53,708 nucleotides of DNA, taken from positions 1 through 53,708 of the forward strand of contig NZ_AUDE01000030.1 of NCBI RefSeq assembly GCF_000425305.1, given 5' to 3'. This stretch comes from Psychroserpens burtonensis DSM 12212 (GTDB lineage Bacteria; Bacteroidota; Bacteroidia; Flavobacteriales; Flavobacteriaceae). Of the stretch, positions 37,404 to 46,501 are shown piece by piece (the stretch's first letter is position 1; each line of letters opens with the position of its first letter). The notes below the pieces were generated by a model, which was not told the origin of the DNA, ran no database searches, and was given only the letters and a program-made list of their open reading frames with translations. A program made the translations under genes and the position numbers.

Positions 37404-38258
37404 CTAATTATCAGTAATGCTAAATTCTAAAAAAACTGGTAAATGATCAGATATCATTCTTGCTGCTTTTAAATTTTCGCAAGTTTCAATATAGTCAATG
37501 ACACCAGCATTACTAAACATTACACCTTTTGAGTAGTAAACATTATCTATTTCATGACTTAAATAATCGCCTCTTTTACATTTCTGTTTTAATGTGGTCT
37601 TTGAATTCTTAATAGCTGATTTGTAGCCTTGTTGGTATAAACTATCCCAAACATTGTGATTTTCACTTAGATTAAAATCACCTACAATTAATATGTTGTC
37701 TGTATGTAATCGTTTTTGATAATTTTGAAAATAGATAATTTCTAATTCAGGTTGATCACTGTGCGTTCTAGAGTGAAAGTTCACAACATAAAATGGTTCG
37801 CTATTGCGCTTTGATTGAAACTTACCAATAAATGGTTCCCTAATACAATAGTCTTCTAATTCTTTATCTAAGTAGGCACGAGTAAGCATTTTAACCTTAG
37901 ATGTTTTCCAAATAAACGCATAACGCTCGCTCATATATACCGATGGACTGTTTGTAGGATCACTAATTCTATAATCCCACTTAAACCCTTTCCTATTAAG
38001 CTCATCAACAATTTGGGCTACTTTTTGAGCACCCGCTGGATGCTTAGCCACAACTTCTTGAATGGCTATGATATCGAAGTCTTTAAGAACTTTTACAATA
38101 AAATCTATTTCAGTATCATTTTTTGACTGCCCTAAATCTTGGATATTCCAGGAGAGGATTTTTAAAGATTCTGAATTACTAGAAATTAACTTATTAGTAT
38201 TTTGAGAAAAGCCATTTAGCGTGCCCAATACTATAATAAGAAAGAGTTTTTTTATCAT
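37404..38258 (-). CDS. Secreted endonuclease/exonuclease/phosphatase (DNase I-like) family protein
   Basis: A 284-aa protein with signal peptide (MIKKLFLIIVLGTLNGFSQ). DNase I-fold motifs in order: LKILSWNIQDLG, IAIQEVV (metal-binding Glu), VNFHSRTHS, ILIVGDFNLSENH and ISDHLPVFLEF (catalytic His). Probably an exported nuclease for DNA utilisation or a phosphodiesterase. It forms a two-gene unit with the small Cys protein, and the unit is bracketed by ~100-bp direct repeats. Confidence 0.85.
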   Translation of the reverse strand: MIKKLFLIIVLGTLNGFSQNTNKLISSNSESLKILSWNIQDLGQSKNDTEIDFIVKVLKDFDIIAIQEVVAKHPAGAQKVAQIVDELNRKGFKWDYRISDPTNSPSVYMSERYAFIWKTSKVKMLTRAYLDKELEDYCIREPFIGKFQSKRNSEPFYVVNFHSRTHSDQPELEIIYFQNYQKRLHTDNILIVGDFNLSENHNVWDSLYQQGYKSAIKNSKTTLKQKCKRGDYLSHEIDNVYYSKGVMFSNAGVIDYIETCENLKAARMISDHLPVFLEFSITDN

Positions 38259-38372
38259 TTAATATCCTATTAGTTTTTAATAAAAACACTAATTATTTTA
38301 TCCATATTGGAAGGCAGATCTGTCGTTTTAAAGTAGTAATCATCTTCATTTATAAATATTCTTACTTTTAAA

Positions 38373-38477
38373 CCTACTTCTGTTTTTAGTCTGTTTTCGG
38401 CTTATTCCGACTTACAGCTGCGAACATAAAGCCATTATTACTCTCATCCTTACGGGAATCCGTAACCCATAAAAAAA
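38373..38477 (+). repeat. Direct repeat flanking the nuclease module, copy B
   Basis: Begins CCTACTTCTGTTTTTAG, contains TTTTCGGCTTATTCCGAC and ends TTACGGGAATCCGTAA plus A-rich sequence. Homologous to 37066-37162. TTACGG-GAAT-CCGTAA is itself a small hairpin. Confidence 0.5.
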
Positions 38478-38500
38478 GGCACGTATTCATACGTGCCTTT
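38475..38500. terminator. Bidirectional terminator hairpin
   Basis: Perfect stem AAAGGCACGTA / TACGTGCCTTT with loop TTCA, and an A-rich left flank that gives a T run on the minus strand. It separates the sprF/adhesin block from the nuclease module; minus-strand transcripts from the right end here. Confidence 0.85.
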
Positions 38501-38595
38501 CATAATAACCTAAAAACTCAGGCTACCACTTGATTAATAGCTACTAAATTTAAACATAACAGCTCTATAAACCTTACGGAAAACCGTACAGTAAT

Positions 38596-38735
38596 TTAAA
38601 TTAACCTTAAATCTTTAGCTATTACTACAAGATGTATGGCATTATTAGCTCTGAATTGCATACGCAATTTATTTAAGCGTTTTTCAATAGCACTTAGACT
38701 GGTGGGTGAGCTATTATTGTTTTGCAATATGGCTA
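38596..38735 (-). pseudogene. Displaced 3' fragment of the LuxR-type response-regulator gene
   Basis: On the minus strand it encodes SPTSLSAIEKRLNKLRMQFR and ANNAIHLVVIAKDLRLI before a TAA, almost identical to the C-terminal 37 residues of the intact regulator at 45833-46498 (four substitutions). Similarity fades upstream, within the helix-turn-helix region. The fragment lies 7.1 kb away in the same orientation, just past the end of sprF. Confidence 0.85.
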
Positions 38736-38770
38736 ATCTAGTCCTATGATAGGCGTTTAAGTCTCGTTAT

Positions 38771-39772
38771 TTATCGCTTTCTACTGCGATCTGTGTTGCA
38801 TCTGCGACATCTTGAGAGATAGGTTAAAGAAAACTCATAAACACCTCTTGTATTTCCAATTTTAGAGGTATTCATATCATAGGACAAACCAAATCTAAAT
38901 TCGGTATACTCTAAACCTATAAACGCATTTATAGAGGTTAATAAATGACTATTACCATCATTACGCGCTGGATTGGTGGCTGCCGTAAGACCTAAAAGAA
39001 ATTCATTTACTTGAAATAGTGACCCTATATCTAATCGATTATATGGACCTTGTTGCATATAATTAGCGGTCATCATGATACTGTAATCATTCATAAAAGG
39101 AAAACGATAATTACCATGTATAGAATAAAATATATTTAAGGGCACTTTCTCTCCTTCTACAAATGAAATGTTAGGCCTATTTAGGTGTTTGACAGAGGCT
39201 CCAAACCAATAGGTTGTGCCGTTAAATTCTTGTTTTTCAAATACAATCCCTGTTGAAAAATCTATAAAGTATTGATTAGCGGTATTATTACTTAAAGGAT
39301 CTATAGACACAGGATTAATAACACCTGTATTGATGTTTATTTGATCAGCTAAGGTTAGATTACGGAACCGATTACTTTTGCTTCCTACACCAACTTCTAT
39401 CCCTGGTCTAAAAAACCAACCACCATTTAAGTTGACTCGATGCGCATAATTAGCATTTACCTGCATATAATTGTAATTATTAGCCGATTCATACTGCCAC
39501 ACAGCACTAACTCCTACGCCAAAACCAAGACTTGGACCGTAATCATAAGATTTGTTTACAAATGCATATTGTGTCGTTAAATTTAAGTCTAAACTTGGCC
39601 ATTGTAAACGACTCAACATACCTGCATAAATTCTTTCATTATCCTCGAAACCAGAAAACCCAGGATTTAAAGTTTCTTGCACATAATTAGATTGTGAAAA
39701 AATGGGATCTTGCGCTTTTGCAGCATTTACACTTACGAAGACTATTATAAAGAGTATTATTTTGAATTTCAT
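38771..39772 (-). CDS. PorP/SprF family type IX secretion outer-membrane protein
   Basis: A 333-aa protein with signal peptide (IILFIIVFVSVNAAKAQ) followed by DPIFSQSNYVQETLNPGFSG, the PorP/SprF hallmark, then alternating amphipathic strands of an outer-membrane beta-barrel. SprF-type proteins are needed for export and attachment of a neighbouring SprB-like, type B sorted adhesin. The gene directly follows such an adhesin (9 nt), so the two form a cognate pair. Confidence 0.92.
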   Translation of the reverse strand: MKFKIILFIIVFVSVNAAKAQDPIFSQSNYVQETLNPGFSGFEDNERIYAGMLSRLQWPSLDLNLTTQYAFVNKSYDYGPSLGFGVGVSAVWQYESANNYNYMQVNANYAHRVNLNGGWFFRPGIEVGVGSKSNRFRNLTLADQININTGVINPVSIDPLSNNTANQYFIDFSTGIVFEKQEFNGTTYWFGASVKHLNRPNISFVEGEKVPLNIFYSIHGNYRFPFMNDYSIMMTANYMQQGPYNRLDIGSLFQVNEFLLGLTAATNPARNDGNSHLLTSINAFIGLEYTEFRFGLSYDMNTSKIGNTRGVYEFSLTYLSRCRRCNTDRSRKR

Positions 39773-39781
39773 TCTAATAAA

Positions 39782-42700
39782 TTATTTGATAAATACAAAC
39801 GCACCTTGTTTTTCAATGACATCCTCATAGAATGTACTTGCAGAAAAGGTGTAATAATAATTTCCATTCTCTGCTTCTTCGTCATTAATCTTACCATCCC
39901 AACCTCGAATATCGTCACCAGACTCAGAATAGACGAGACTTCCCCATGTATCGTATATATTAAGTTCTAATTTATCTAGACCTATATATTCAGGACCAAA
40001 AAAATCATTAAGACCATCCTCATTAGGCGTAAAAGCATCAGGCATAATAAGTTGATATCCTTTTTCAACAATGAGCGTCACTATTTTAGTGTACACACAA
40101 CCAAATGGATAGGTCACTGTTTGGGTGACTACATAATTACCAACCTGTAAATAGGAATGTATAGGGTTCTCCTCTGCGGAAAAACTACCATCACCAAAAT
40201 CCCATAATACACTAACATAATCTCCTGTGGCTGTATTTGTAAACTGAATAGGATCTTGAATTGCAAAAACTCCGTAATTAATAAAACCAAACGAAGAGGT
40301 ATCAAAATCAGGATCTCCAAGAACAGGAGTCTCCACATTAAAACTAAAGTTAGTACTGCAGCCTAGACTATCTATAACTTCTAAGATGACTAGTCCATTT
40401 TCATCTGTCGTCATTAATTCATTGTTTGTTCCGCTTACGGTTCCGCTTGACCAGTTAAACTGGAAAGGAGGCACACCTCCACTCGCAATAGCTACAAAAA
40501 TTTGGTTCACGATTTGTGCCTCACAATCCACTTCAGACTGGGTATCAACTAAAACAGCCAAAGGTTCAAATCTGTTGACCGTCCAACTACCCTCTATTTC
40601 ACAACCATTAAAATCTGTAACTAATACGGTATAATTATTTGGAGGACTGTTTTCTAAATCTTCTGTTGTTTCACCATTAGACCAGATAAATGAAAACGGT
40701 GGTGTTCCACCTTCTATCAATAAGTTGATAGCACCACTATTAGTATCATCACAATCGAGCGCATTAGTAACATTAGCAGACACCTCTAATGGTAGAATAT
40801 TAAATATGGTAAAACTATCCTCAATAGTACAAGGAGTGCCATCAGTTATCGTTACAGAATACGTGCCTGGAGCCAAATTATTACGTTCAACTCCTGCCGA
40901 AGCATCATCATTCCAAACGACAGTAACAGGAGCTATTCCGCCAACAAAATTAAGCACAATACTCGCATCATTCTCACCTGAGCAAGACATCTGCGTGACT
41001 ACAGGATCAATCAAAAAAATGGGTGCTTCTTCAATAATTATTGGAAAGTCTCTTGAGCAATTTTCAGAATCAGTTATCGTTATGGTATATGTGCCTGCTG
41101 AAAGATTGGTTTGATTATTACCTGTTCCGAAGTTACTCCATGAAATGTCATATGGTGAAACACCTCCTGTAATATTGTTAATAGTAATTGAAGCATCGTT
41201 ATCGCCATAACATTCAATTTCTGTGGTGGTAATATCTATCGTTATTTCATCATTTTGAATGATTTCAAGGTCAAGCAAATCTGTACAACCTGAATCATCG
41301 GTTACTGTGATAGTATATGTTCCCGCAATTAAGCTATCAATATTTTGGTTGACACTTGTAAATCCGCTGGGACCTATCCAAGAATAGATGTAATCTGGTC
41401 TTCCTCCAACAACGTTGATTGCAATGGCACCAGTAGACTCTCCAAAACAAAGCACATTTGTTTGAGCATCTAAAGAAACTACTAAAAGCGGTGGCTCTTC
41501 AATTAAAAAACTTTGTATAATTGGCCCACAATTATTTACATCAGTAGCTGTGATTTCATAAGTTCCAGGTCCAAGGTTTGATAAATCTTCATTAGCAGAA
41601 AATGGAAGTCCATCTAAAGTCCAACTGTAGATGTAAGCAGAGGTCCCACCCTCAACTGTAATACCTATTGTACCATCGTTAGCCCCAAAACATGAGATCG
41701 TTTGTGGGTCAAAATCTGTAACTCCAAAAACTAAAATCTCAGGTTCTGAAATCGTAAATGTTTCTGAATATGGACAACCACCATCATCCTCTATATTTAA
41801 AAGATAAGTACCTATCTCAAGATTAAAGATGTCTTCATCTGTACTAGAAAATCCATTTGGCCCAGTCCATGTGATATTATAAAGGTTTCCATTTGCGAAT
41901 GGCACGCCACCAACCACTGTAATTTCAATAGACGCATTATTCGATTCAAAACAGTCATTATCTAAAGGTATTGCTGTTACTAAAATGGAAGGGTTTACAG
42001 TTACAACAACTTCAAAATCGACTCCTACACAATCACCTGATATTGGCGTTACAGTATAGGTTACTGAAGCTGGATTTATGGTTGTGTTTTCTAAAAACTG
42101 TGAAATCTCATTCACTGGAGTCATTTCTTCTGAAGCTCCAGTAATTGCTCCAACAGGATTTATTGTTGGTATTGTCCAGGTATAAGTGGTATTTAAAGGC
42201 ACTACATCTCCATTGGTATTATCTGGAATAACTGTGAACGAATTGTTACTACAAATAAGCACTTCATAATTGCTAATTTCTGGGACTTGATTAATGGTAA
42301 TTGCTACAATTTCAGAAACTAATTCGCCACATCCTCCATTAGAAAAGGTAATCACACAGTAATAATAAAGTAATCCAACATTTGTATTTGGTATATTTAA
42401 TATGTTAGAATCTGTACCTACTGGATTTGGAGTGTCTGTATCATTAGTATTGTTAGAATACCATTGATAATTAGGAACTCCCACACCATTTGCAATAACA
42501 ACCTCAAGTGAATTAACAGTGTCTCCTAAACAATATTCATCACCAATTGGCTGTGCAGCTATTGACGGTCCTTCATTAACCGTTATGGTAACCGTATTAC
42601 TTGTACCATCACAATCTAGACCGTTAGGTTGACTTATTTCACAATAATAATTATAAACTCCAGCAGGTAAGGCACTATCATGATTAAAAGTACTAACATC

Positions 42701-43072
42701 AGCATCCGCATTGTTTGTCTCTGTTACTGGATTACTATTTAAAAACCATTGAAACTCGTAGTCTGCGTTATCAATTGTTCCATCCGTATTTATATCTATA
42801 CCTCCAGATACTTGAGCTACTAATAAATTAGCAGGAATATTGGTGCAAATCGTTTGATCAACGGGTGTTATTGTAACCTCTGGATCTTCTACAACTTCAA
42901 TACTAAAGATCTCACTAGACACATCTAAACACCCTAAACTCTCATCAACATCTACCGTTGCATAATAGTAATACGTCCCTGATGTATTTAAAACTCCTGG
43001 ATTAAAAATTATTGCGTTTGTGCCTACTGGTATATCGGAAGCCAAATGTGTCATAAGTATTAGTAGTTCCAA
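39782..43072 (-). CDS. SprB-like surface adhesin, C-terminal part (T9SS type B sorting domain)
   Basis: A 1096-codon frame continuing the upstream frame after a 1-nt shift; its apparent start (MELLILMTH) is an artefact of the shift, and real homology begins near SDIPVGTNAIIF. It carries repeated SprB-type modules (NLAPGTYSVTITD, LSAGTYTITITD, LGPGTYEITATD), one PKD domain (VLWDFGDGSFSAEENPIHSY), and a terminal gliding-motility-associated type B sorting domain (LIMPDAFTPNEDGLNDFFGP, then WDGKINDEEAENGNYYY). The surface-exposed adhesin is exported with its SprF partner downstream. Confidence 0.85.
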   Translation of the reverse strand: MELLILMTHLASDIPVGTNAIIFNPGVLNTSGTYYYYATVDVDESLGCLDVSSEIFSIEVVEDPEVTITPVDQTICTNIPANLLVAQVSGGIDINTDGTIDNADYEFQWFLNSNPVTETNNADADVSTFNHDSALPAGVYNYYCEISQPNGLDCDGTSNTVTITVNEGPSIAAQPIGDEYCLGDTVNSLEVVIANGVGVPNYQWYSNNTNDTDTPNPVGTDSNILNIPNTNVGLLYYYCVITFSNGGCGELVSEIVAITINQVPEISNYEVLICSNNSFTVIPDNTNGDVVPLNTTYTWTIPTINPVGAITGASEEMTPVNEISQFLENTTINPASVTYTVTPISGDCVGVDFEVVVTVNPSILVTAIPLDNDCFESNNASIEITVVGGVPFANGNLYNITWTGPNGFSSTDEDIFNLEIGTYLLNIEDDGGCPYSETFTISEPEILVFGVTDFDPQTISCFGANDGTIGITVEGGTSAYIYSWTLDGLPFSANEDLSNLGPGTYEITATDVNNCGPIIQSFLIEEPPLLVVSLDAQTNVLCFGESTGAIAINVVGGRPDYIYSWIGPSGFTSVNQNIDSLIAGTYTITVTDDSGCTDLLDLEIIQNDEITIDITTTEIECYGDNDASITINNITGGVSPYDISWSNFGTGNNQTNLSAGTYTITITDSENCSRDFPIIIEEAPIFLIDPVVTQMSCSGENDASIVLNFVGGIAPVTVVWNDDASAGVERNNLAPGTYSVTITDGTPCTIEDSFTIFNILPLEVSANVTNALDCDDTNSGAINLLIEGGTPPFSFIWSNGETTEDLENSPPNNYTVLVTDFNGCEIEGSWTVNRFEPLAVLVDTQSEVDCEAQIVNQIFVAIASGGVPPFQFNWSSGTVSGTNNELMTTDENGLVILEVIDSLGCSTNFSFNVETPVLGDPDFDTSSFGFINYGVFAIQDPIQFTNTATGDYVSVLWDFGDGSFSAEENPIHSYLQVGNYVVTQTVTYPFGCVYTKIVTLIVEKGYQLIMPDAFTPNEDGLNDFFGPEYIGLDKLELNIYDTWGSLVYSESGDDIRGWDGKINDEEAENGNYYYTFSASTFYEDVIEKQGAFVFIK

Positions 43073-45680
43073 CTTGCGTATCAGTGCCGTCTATCACGTT
43101 ATCATCTGAAAGGAACCAATTGAGCGTAATCACTCCTGCTCCTCCACTATTGGTCGTAAAACTTAATTCACCAGCATCCGCACCTGCACAAATTATTTGA
43201 GTTAAAGGTTCTTCATTACTAATAACTACATTTGGAGTTACCGTTATCGCCACTGGAATAGTAGCTATTTCGCTACAACTACCAGATCCGCTAAAACTAA
43301 TGATACAAAAATAATAGAATGTTCCTAATGTATCTGTTGGTGGCTGGTAATCGGCTTGTTCCCCTTCTGGACTCGGTACAGCTTCTGTGTTTGGGTCTAT
43401 TGGATCTGTATTTCCATCTGTATTATAATACCATTGATAATTAATTGTGCCTGTTGAATTACCGTTTAATGTAAATGTCAATACATCTGCACTACCATCA
43501 ATACAATACGCACTTCCAACTGGCTGAGTAGCTATTGATGGCCCTTCGTTAATAGTGATTGTAAATTGAAAAGGATCACCAGGACAACTGTCTACTAAAA
43601 AAGGAGTCACAGAATAAACAACCGTGCCTGAAGTACCACTATTTAAAGTAAGAATATGGGATGGAATGTTATCTGTAGTGCCTGTAAGAATTATGCCTGA
43701 AATATTTCCAGAAGGAGAAGAACCACTCCAATCATAACTTGAATTAGGATAACTAGATTCGAAAATAATTTCTTCTGTGGAAGTTCCTGAACATATGATT
43801 TGCTCAAATACTACATTTGTTATTGAAGGTACTGGAGAAAAAATAAATTCCTCATTATCTGTGTTTGAGCCACAACTGTTGGTAACTTCCAAATTTAAAA
43901 AATAAGTATTAGGCGTATAAAAGCTGATTTCAGGTAATGGTGAATTCTCATCAGTACCATTAATAAATTCCCAGTCAGTGGGTGAAGTCCCGACGTTGAT
44001 GCTCCAAATATAGGTAGCATTATTAGGACCACAATTGTCAACTGTAGCTGATGGCGTAATAATTGATGCTGTTTCACAAAAATCGTCGATACCATTTATT
44101 GTAACTTGTGGAGGTGATTTTACTATAATTTCTTGCGGCAAACTTGATGTTGTTCCACATAAATTTGTAGCCTGAAGGACTAATTCATATGTTCCTGGAT
44201 TTGTAAAATCAATTTCTGGATTTACAGAATTGGAGTCTGTACCATTTATAAAATTAGCACCTCTTGATGTTCCGCAAAAACTTGCCGTATAATTGATGAC
44301 CCATTCATAAGTTGGAATATCACATTGATCCATTAAGTTCGTCGTATTATTTAAAACAGTATTATAAGGTACACAACCCTCGTTATTATTGGTTGTAAAT
44401 GTTGGATTTAAAGGACCTTCGATACATATTGTTTGAGAATATTCTGTAACGTCACATATATTATTATCGGCAATTAAAGTAACCGTATATGTCCCGCTGC
44501 TTGTATAAGTATGATTGACATTTTCATAAGTAGATGTTTCATAAGGAGCAGACCCATCACCAAAGTCCCAAATAAAATCTACGTCTGAAGAACAATTAAA
44601 GCCAAAACCTGGTTCTGTAATATTAATAAATTGGGTAGCTGTGTTTACACAACTTGTTTCTGGTGCTGTGAAATTTGCGTCTGGACTTATTATAATTCTT
44701 ATATTTGGAACAGTAGCCGGGTTTGGATCTGGAGCGCACGCATTTCTTATCCATAACCTAGCGACAAATTCGTCAGGGCAACTCGTTTCTGTATAAGAAT
44801 GTGGTTGAATCGGAAAAGGAATTGAAGCAGAAGGGTTTGAAGCATTATAATATATCGATGCTTCAAGTTCTATTTGAGAATAAAGAACTGTTGTACCATC
44901 ACCATAATCTACCTCATAAGTTGTATCTGATGTATTTTCGCCCCAAGTTGAAATTACAAATTGTATATCTTCTGTTGGTGCACATAAATTTAAGGTGTCA
45001 CCTGGAGTAGCTAATCCACCGGATGGGTTAGAAGCGTTTTTTACAGAATATGTAATTGTATTTGTACAACCATTATCTCCAATAGCTGTTATTTGCATAT
45101 TATATGTGCCAAATCCAATATAGTTATGAGAAATTGGAAAACTGACATTACTTTGAGAATCACCATCACCCCAATTAATGTTATATGTACCAATACATGC
45201 TAGTGAAGTTGACTCATTATCTAACTCTATAAAAAATTCATCGCTTAAATCTGAATTTCCACAATTATTAAAATCGCCTGCCACACCAGGATTAGTGTCT
45301 ACAAAACTAATATCAGGCCTTTCCCTTATAGTAACGGTTTGTGTATCTGTGCCAGAAAGTCCGTTAATATCAGTTACCGTAAGAGTTACATTAAAGTTTT
45401 GCGTTCCACATCCTAAGGCTTGAAAAGTGTGATTAGGGTTTTGTTGAGTAGACGTTGAACCGTCTCCAAAATCCCATGTATACTCGAATCCCCCGTCACC
45501 AGTTACAATTGATATAAAAGACACACTTTGACCAGAACAGGTATTATTATCAAAATCAAAATCTACTGTTGGAGGAGGAGCCAGTGAATTACTTGCTACT
45601 TTAATAGTATTCGAAGCAATTGCCGAACTCATTAGAATAAAAAAAGTTATTCCTAAATAAATATATTTATTATTCCTCAT
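43002..45680 (-). CDS. SprB-like surface adhesin, N-terminal part (PKD domains)
   Basis: 892 codons from a plausible start (MRNNKYIYLGITFFILMSSA, signal peptide). Several PKD domains are seen (YTWDFGDGSTSTQQNPNHTF, FIWDFGDGSAPYETSTYENV) with Ig-like repeats between them. The meaningful reading ends near TNTYDTFG and the next ~10 codons are out of frame. Removing one C of the CC pair at 43042-43043 (plus strand) joins it to the following frame, giving one protein of ~1960 aa. The break may be a real mutation or a sequence error. Confidence 0.82.
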   Translation of the reverse strand: MRNNKYIYLGITFFILMSSAIASNTIKVASNSLAPPPTVDFDFDNNTCSGQSVSFISIVTGDGGFEYTWDFGDGSTSTQQNPNHTFQALGCGTQNFNVTLTVTDINGLSGTDTQTVTIRERPDISFVDTNPGVAGDFNNCGNSDLSDEFFIELDNESTSLACIGTYNINWGDGDSQSNVSFPISHNYIGFGTYNMQITAIGDNGCTNTITYSVKNASNPSGGLATPGDTLNLCAPTEDIQFVISTWGENTSDTTYEVDYGDGTTVLYSQIELEASIYYNASNPSASIPFPIQPHSYTETSCPDEFVARLWIRNACAPDPNPATVPNIRIIISPDANFTAPETSCVNTATQFINITEPGFGFNCSSDVDFIWDFGDGSAPYETSTYENVNHTYTSSGTYTVTLIADNNICDVTEYSQTICIEGPLNPTFTTNNNEGCVPYNTVLNNTTNLMDQCDIPTYEWVINYTASFCGTSRGANFINGTDSNSVNPEIDFTNPGTYELVLQATNLCGTTSSLPQEIIVKSPPQVTINGIDDFCETASIITPSATVDNCGPNNATYIWSINVGTSPTDWEFINGTDENSPLPEISFYTPNTYFLNLEVTNSCGSNTDNEEFIFSPVPSITNVVFEQIICSGTSTEEIIFESSYPNSSYDWSGSSPSGNISGIILTGTTDNIPSHILTLNSGTSGTVVYSVTPFLVDSCPGDPFQFTITINEGPSIATQPVGSAYCIDGSADVLTFTLNGNSTGTINYQWYYNTDGNTDPIDPNTEAVPSPEGEQADYQPPTDTLGTFYYFCIISFSGSGSCSEIATIPVAITVTPNVVISNEEPLTQIICAGADAGELSFTTNSGGAGVITLNWFLSDDNVIDGTDTQVGTTNTYDTFGFRYTSRHKRNNF

Positions 45681-45832
45681 AACTCAATGACGTTTAATTA
45701 TTTAAAGCATTTAATTTATCTATATCCGTTCGAATAAAACCTTTAGATTTCTATTTTTAATTCTTAGTAAAGCAGCAATTGAAAATCACAAAACAAGTAG
45801 TAAATACCTGATCCTGATTATTTTAATAGTTT

Positions 45833-46498
45833 CTATATTAACCCCAAATCTTTAGCTATTGCTACAAGATGTATGGCATTATTAGCTCTAAATTGAATAC
45901 GCAATTTATTTAAGCGTTTTTCAATAGCACTTAGACTACTAGGTGAGGTATTGTTTTTTTTAAATATGTGGCTTATCTCCTCTTGTGATAAACCATTAGC
46001 CATATGTTTTATCAATTCGATATCATAATCTTCAATTTCCAAATCAGAATTAGGACTTAAAGCATGTGCTATTTGATGTGACAGGAAGGTCTTATTATTA
46101 TAAACACTTTCAATAGCATCAGCCAGTTCGATTAGGCCTCTTCTCCCTTTACAGACATAGGCATTAACCTTATGTATTTGCATAAGTCTTCTCACTTTTT
46201 GTAGGCGGTCCTCAACAGAATACACGATAATTTTTAATTCAGGATAATCAGATCTAAGTTCTTTAATTAATTCCTCACCTGAACTGAGTTTTTGTTCGCG
46301 ATGATCAGGCATAAAAGAGAGATCTGTAATTAATAACTGGTAAGGTTCTTTATCGAGTATGCCTCGTTTAATTTTTATATAGGCATCATCACAGTACTGG
46401 ACTTGTTCAAATTTTGAAACTTTCAAAGTATCTAATACGGTTAATACCCCTTGGTTGATACTTCCTAAATCGTCTGATATTAATACTTTTGAAAACAT
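45833..46498 (-). CDS. LuxR-type response regulator
   Basis: A 221-aa protein with a receiver domain (~3-125; phospho-acceptor Asp59 in LLITDLSF, acidic pair Asp9-Asp10) and a C-terminal helix-turn-helix (~150-221: IELIKHMANGLSQEEISHIF, SSLSAIEKRLNKLRIQF). It is 3 nt downstream of the TPR kinase gene, its evident partner. It probably controls the adjacent adhesin operon, which follows on the same strand ~150 nt after it (inference). A fragment of a second copy is at 38596-38735. Confidence 0.88.
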   Translation of the reverse strand: MFSKVLISDDLGSINQGVLTVLDTLKVSKFEQVQYCDDAYIKIKRGILDKEPYQLLITDLSFMPDHREQKLSSGEELIKELRSDYPELKIIVYSVEDRLQKVRRLMQIHKVNAYVCKGRRGLIELADAIESVYNNKTFLSHQIAHALSPNSDLEIEDYDIELIKHMANGLSQEEISHIFKKNNTSPSSLSAIEKRLNKLRIQFRANNAIHLVAIAKDLGLI

Positions 46499-46501
46499 AG
46501 T

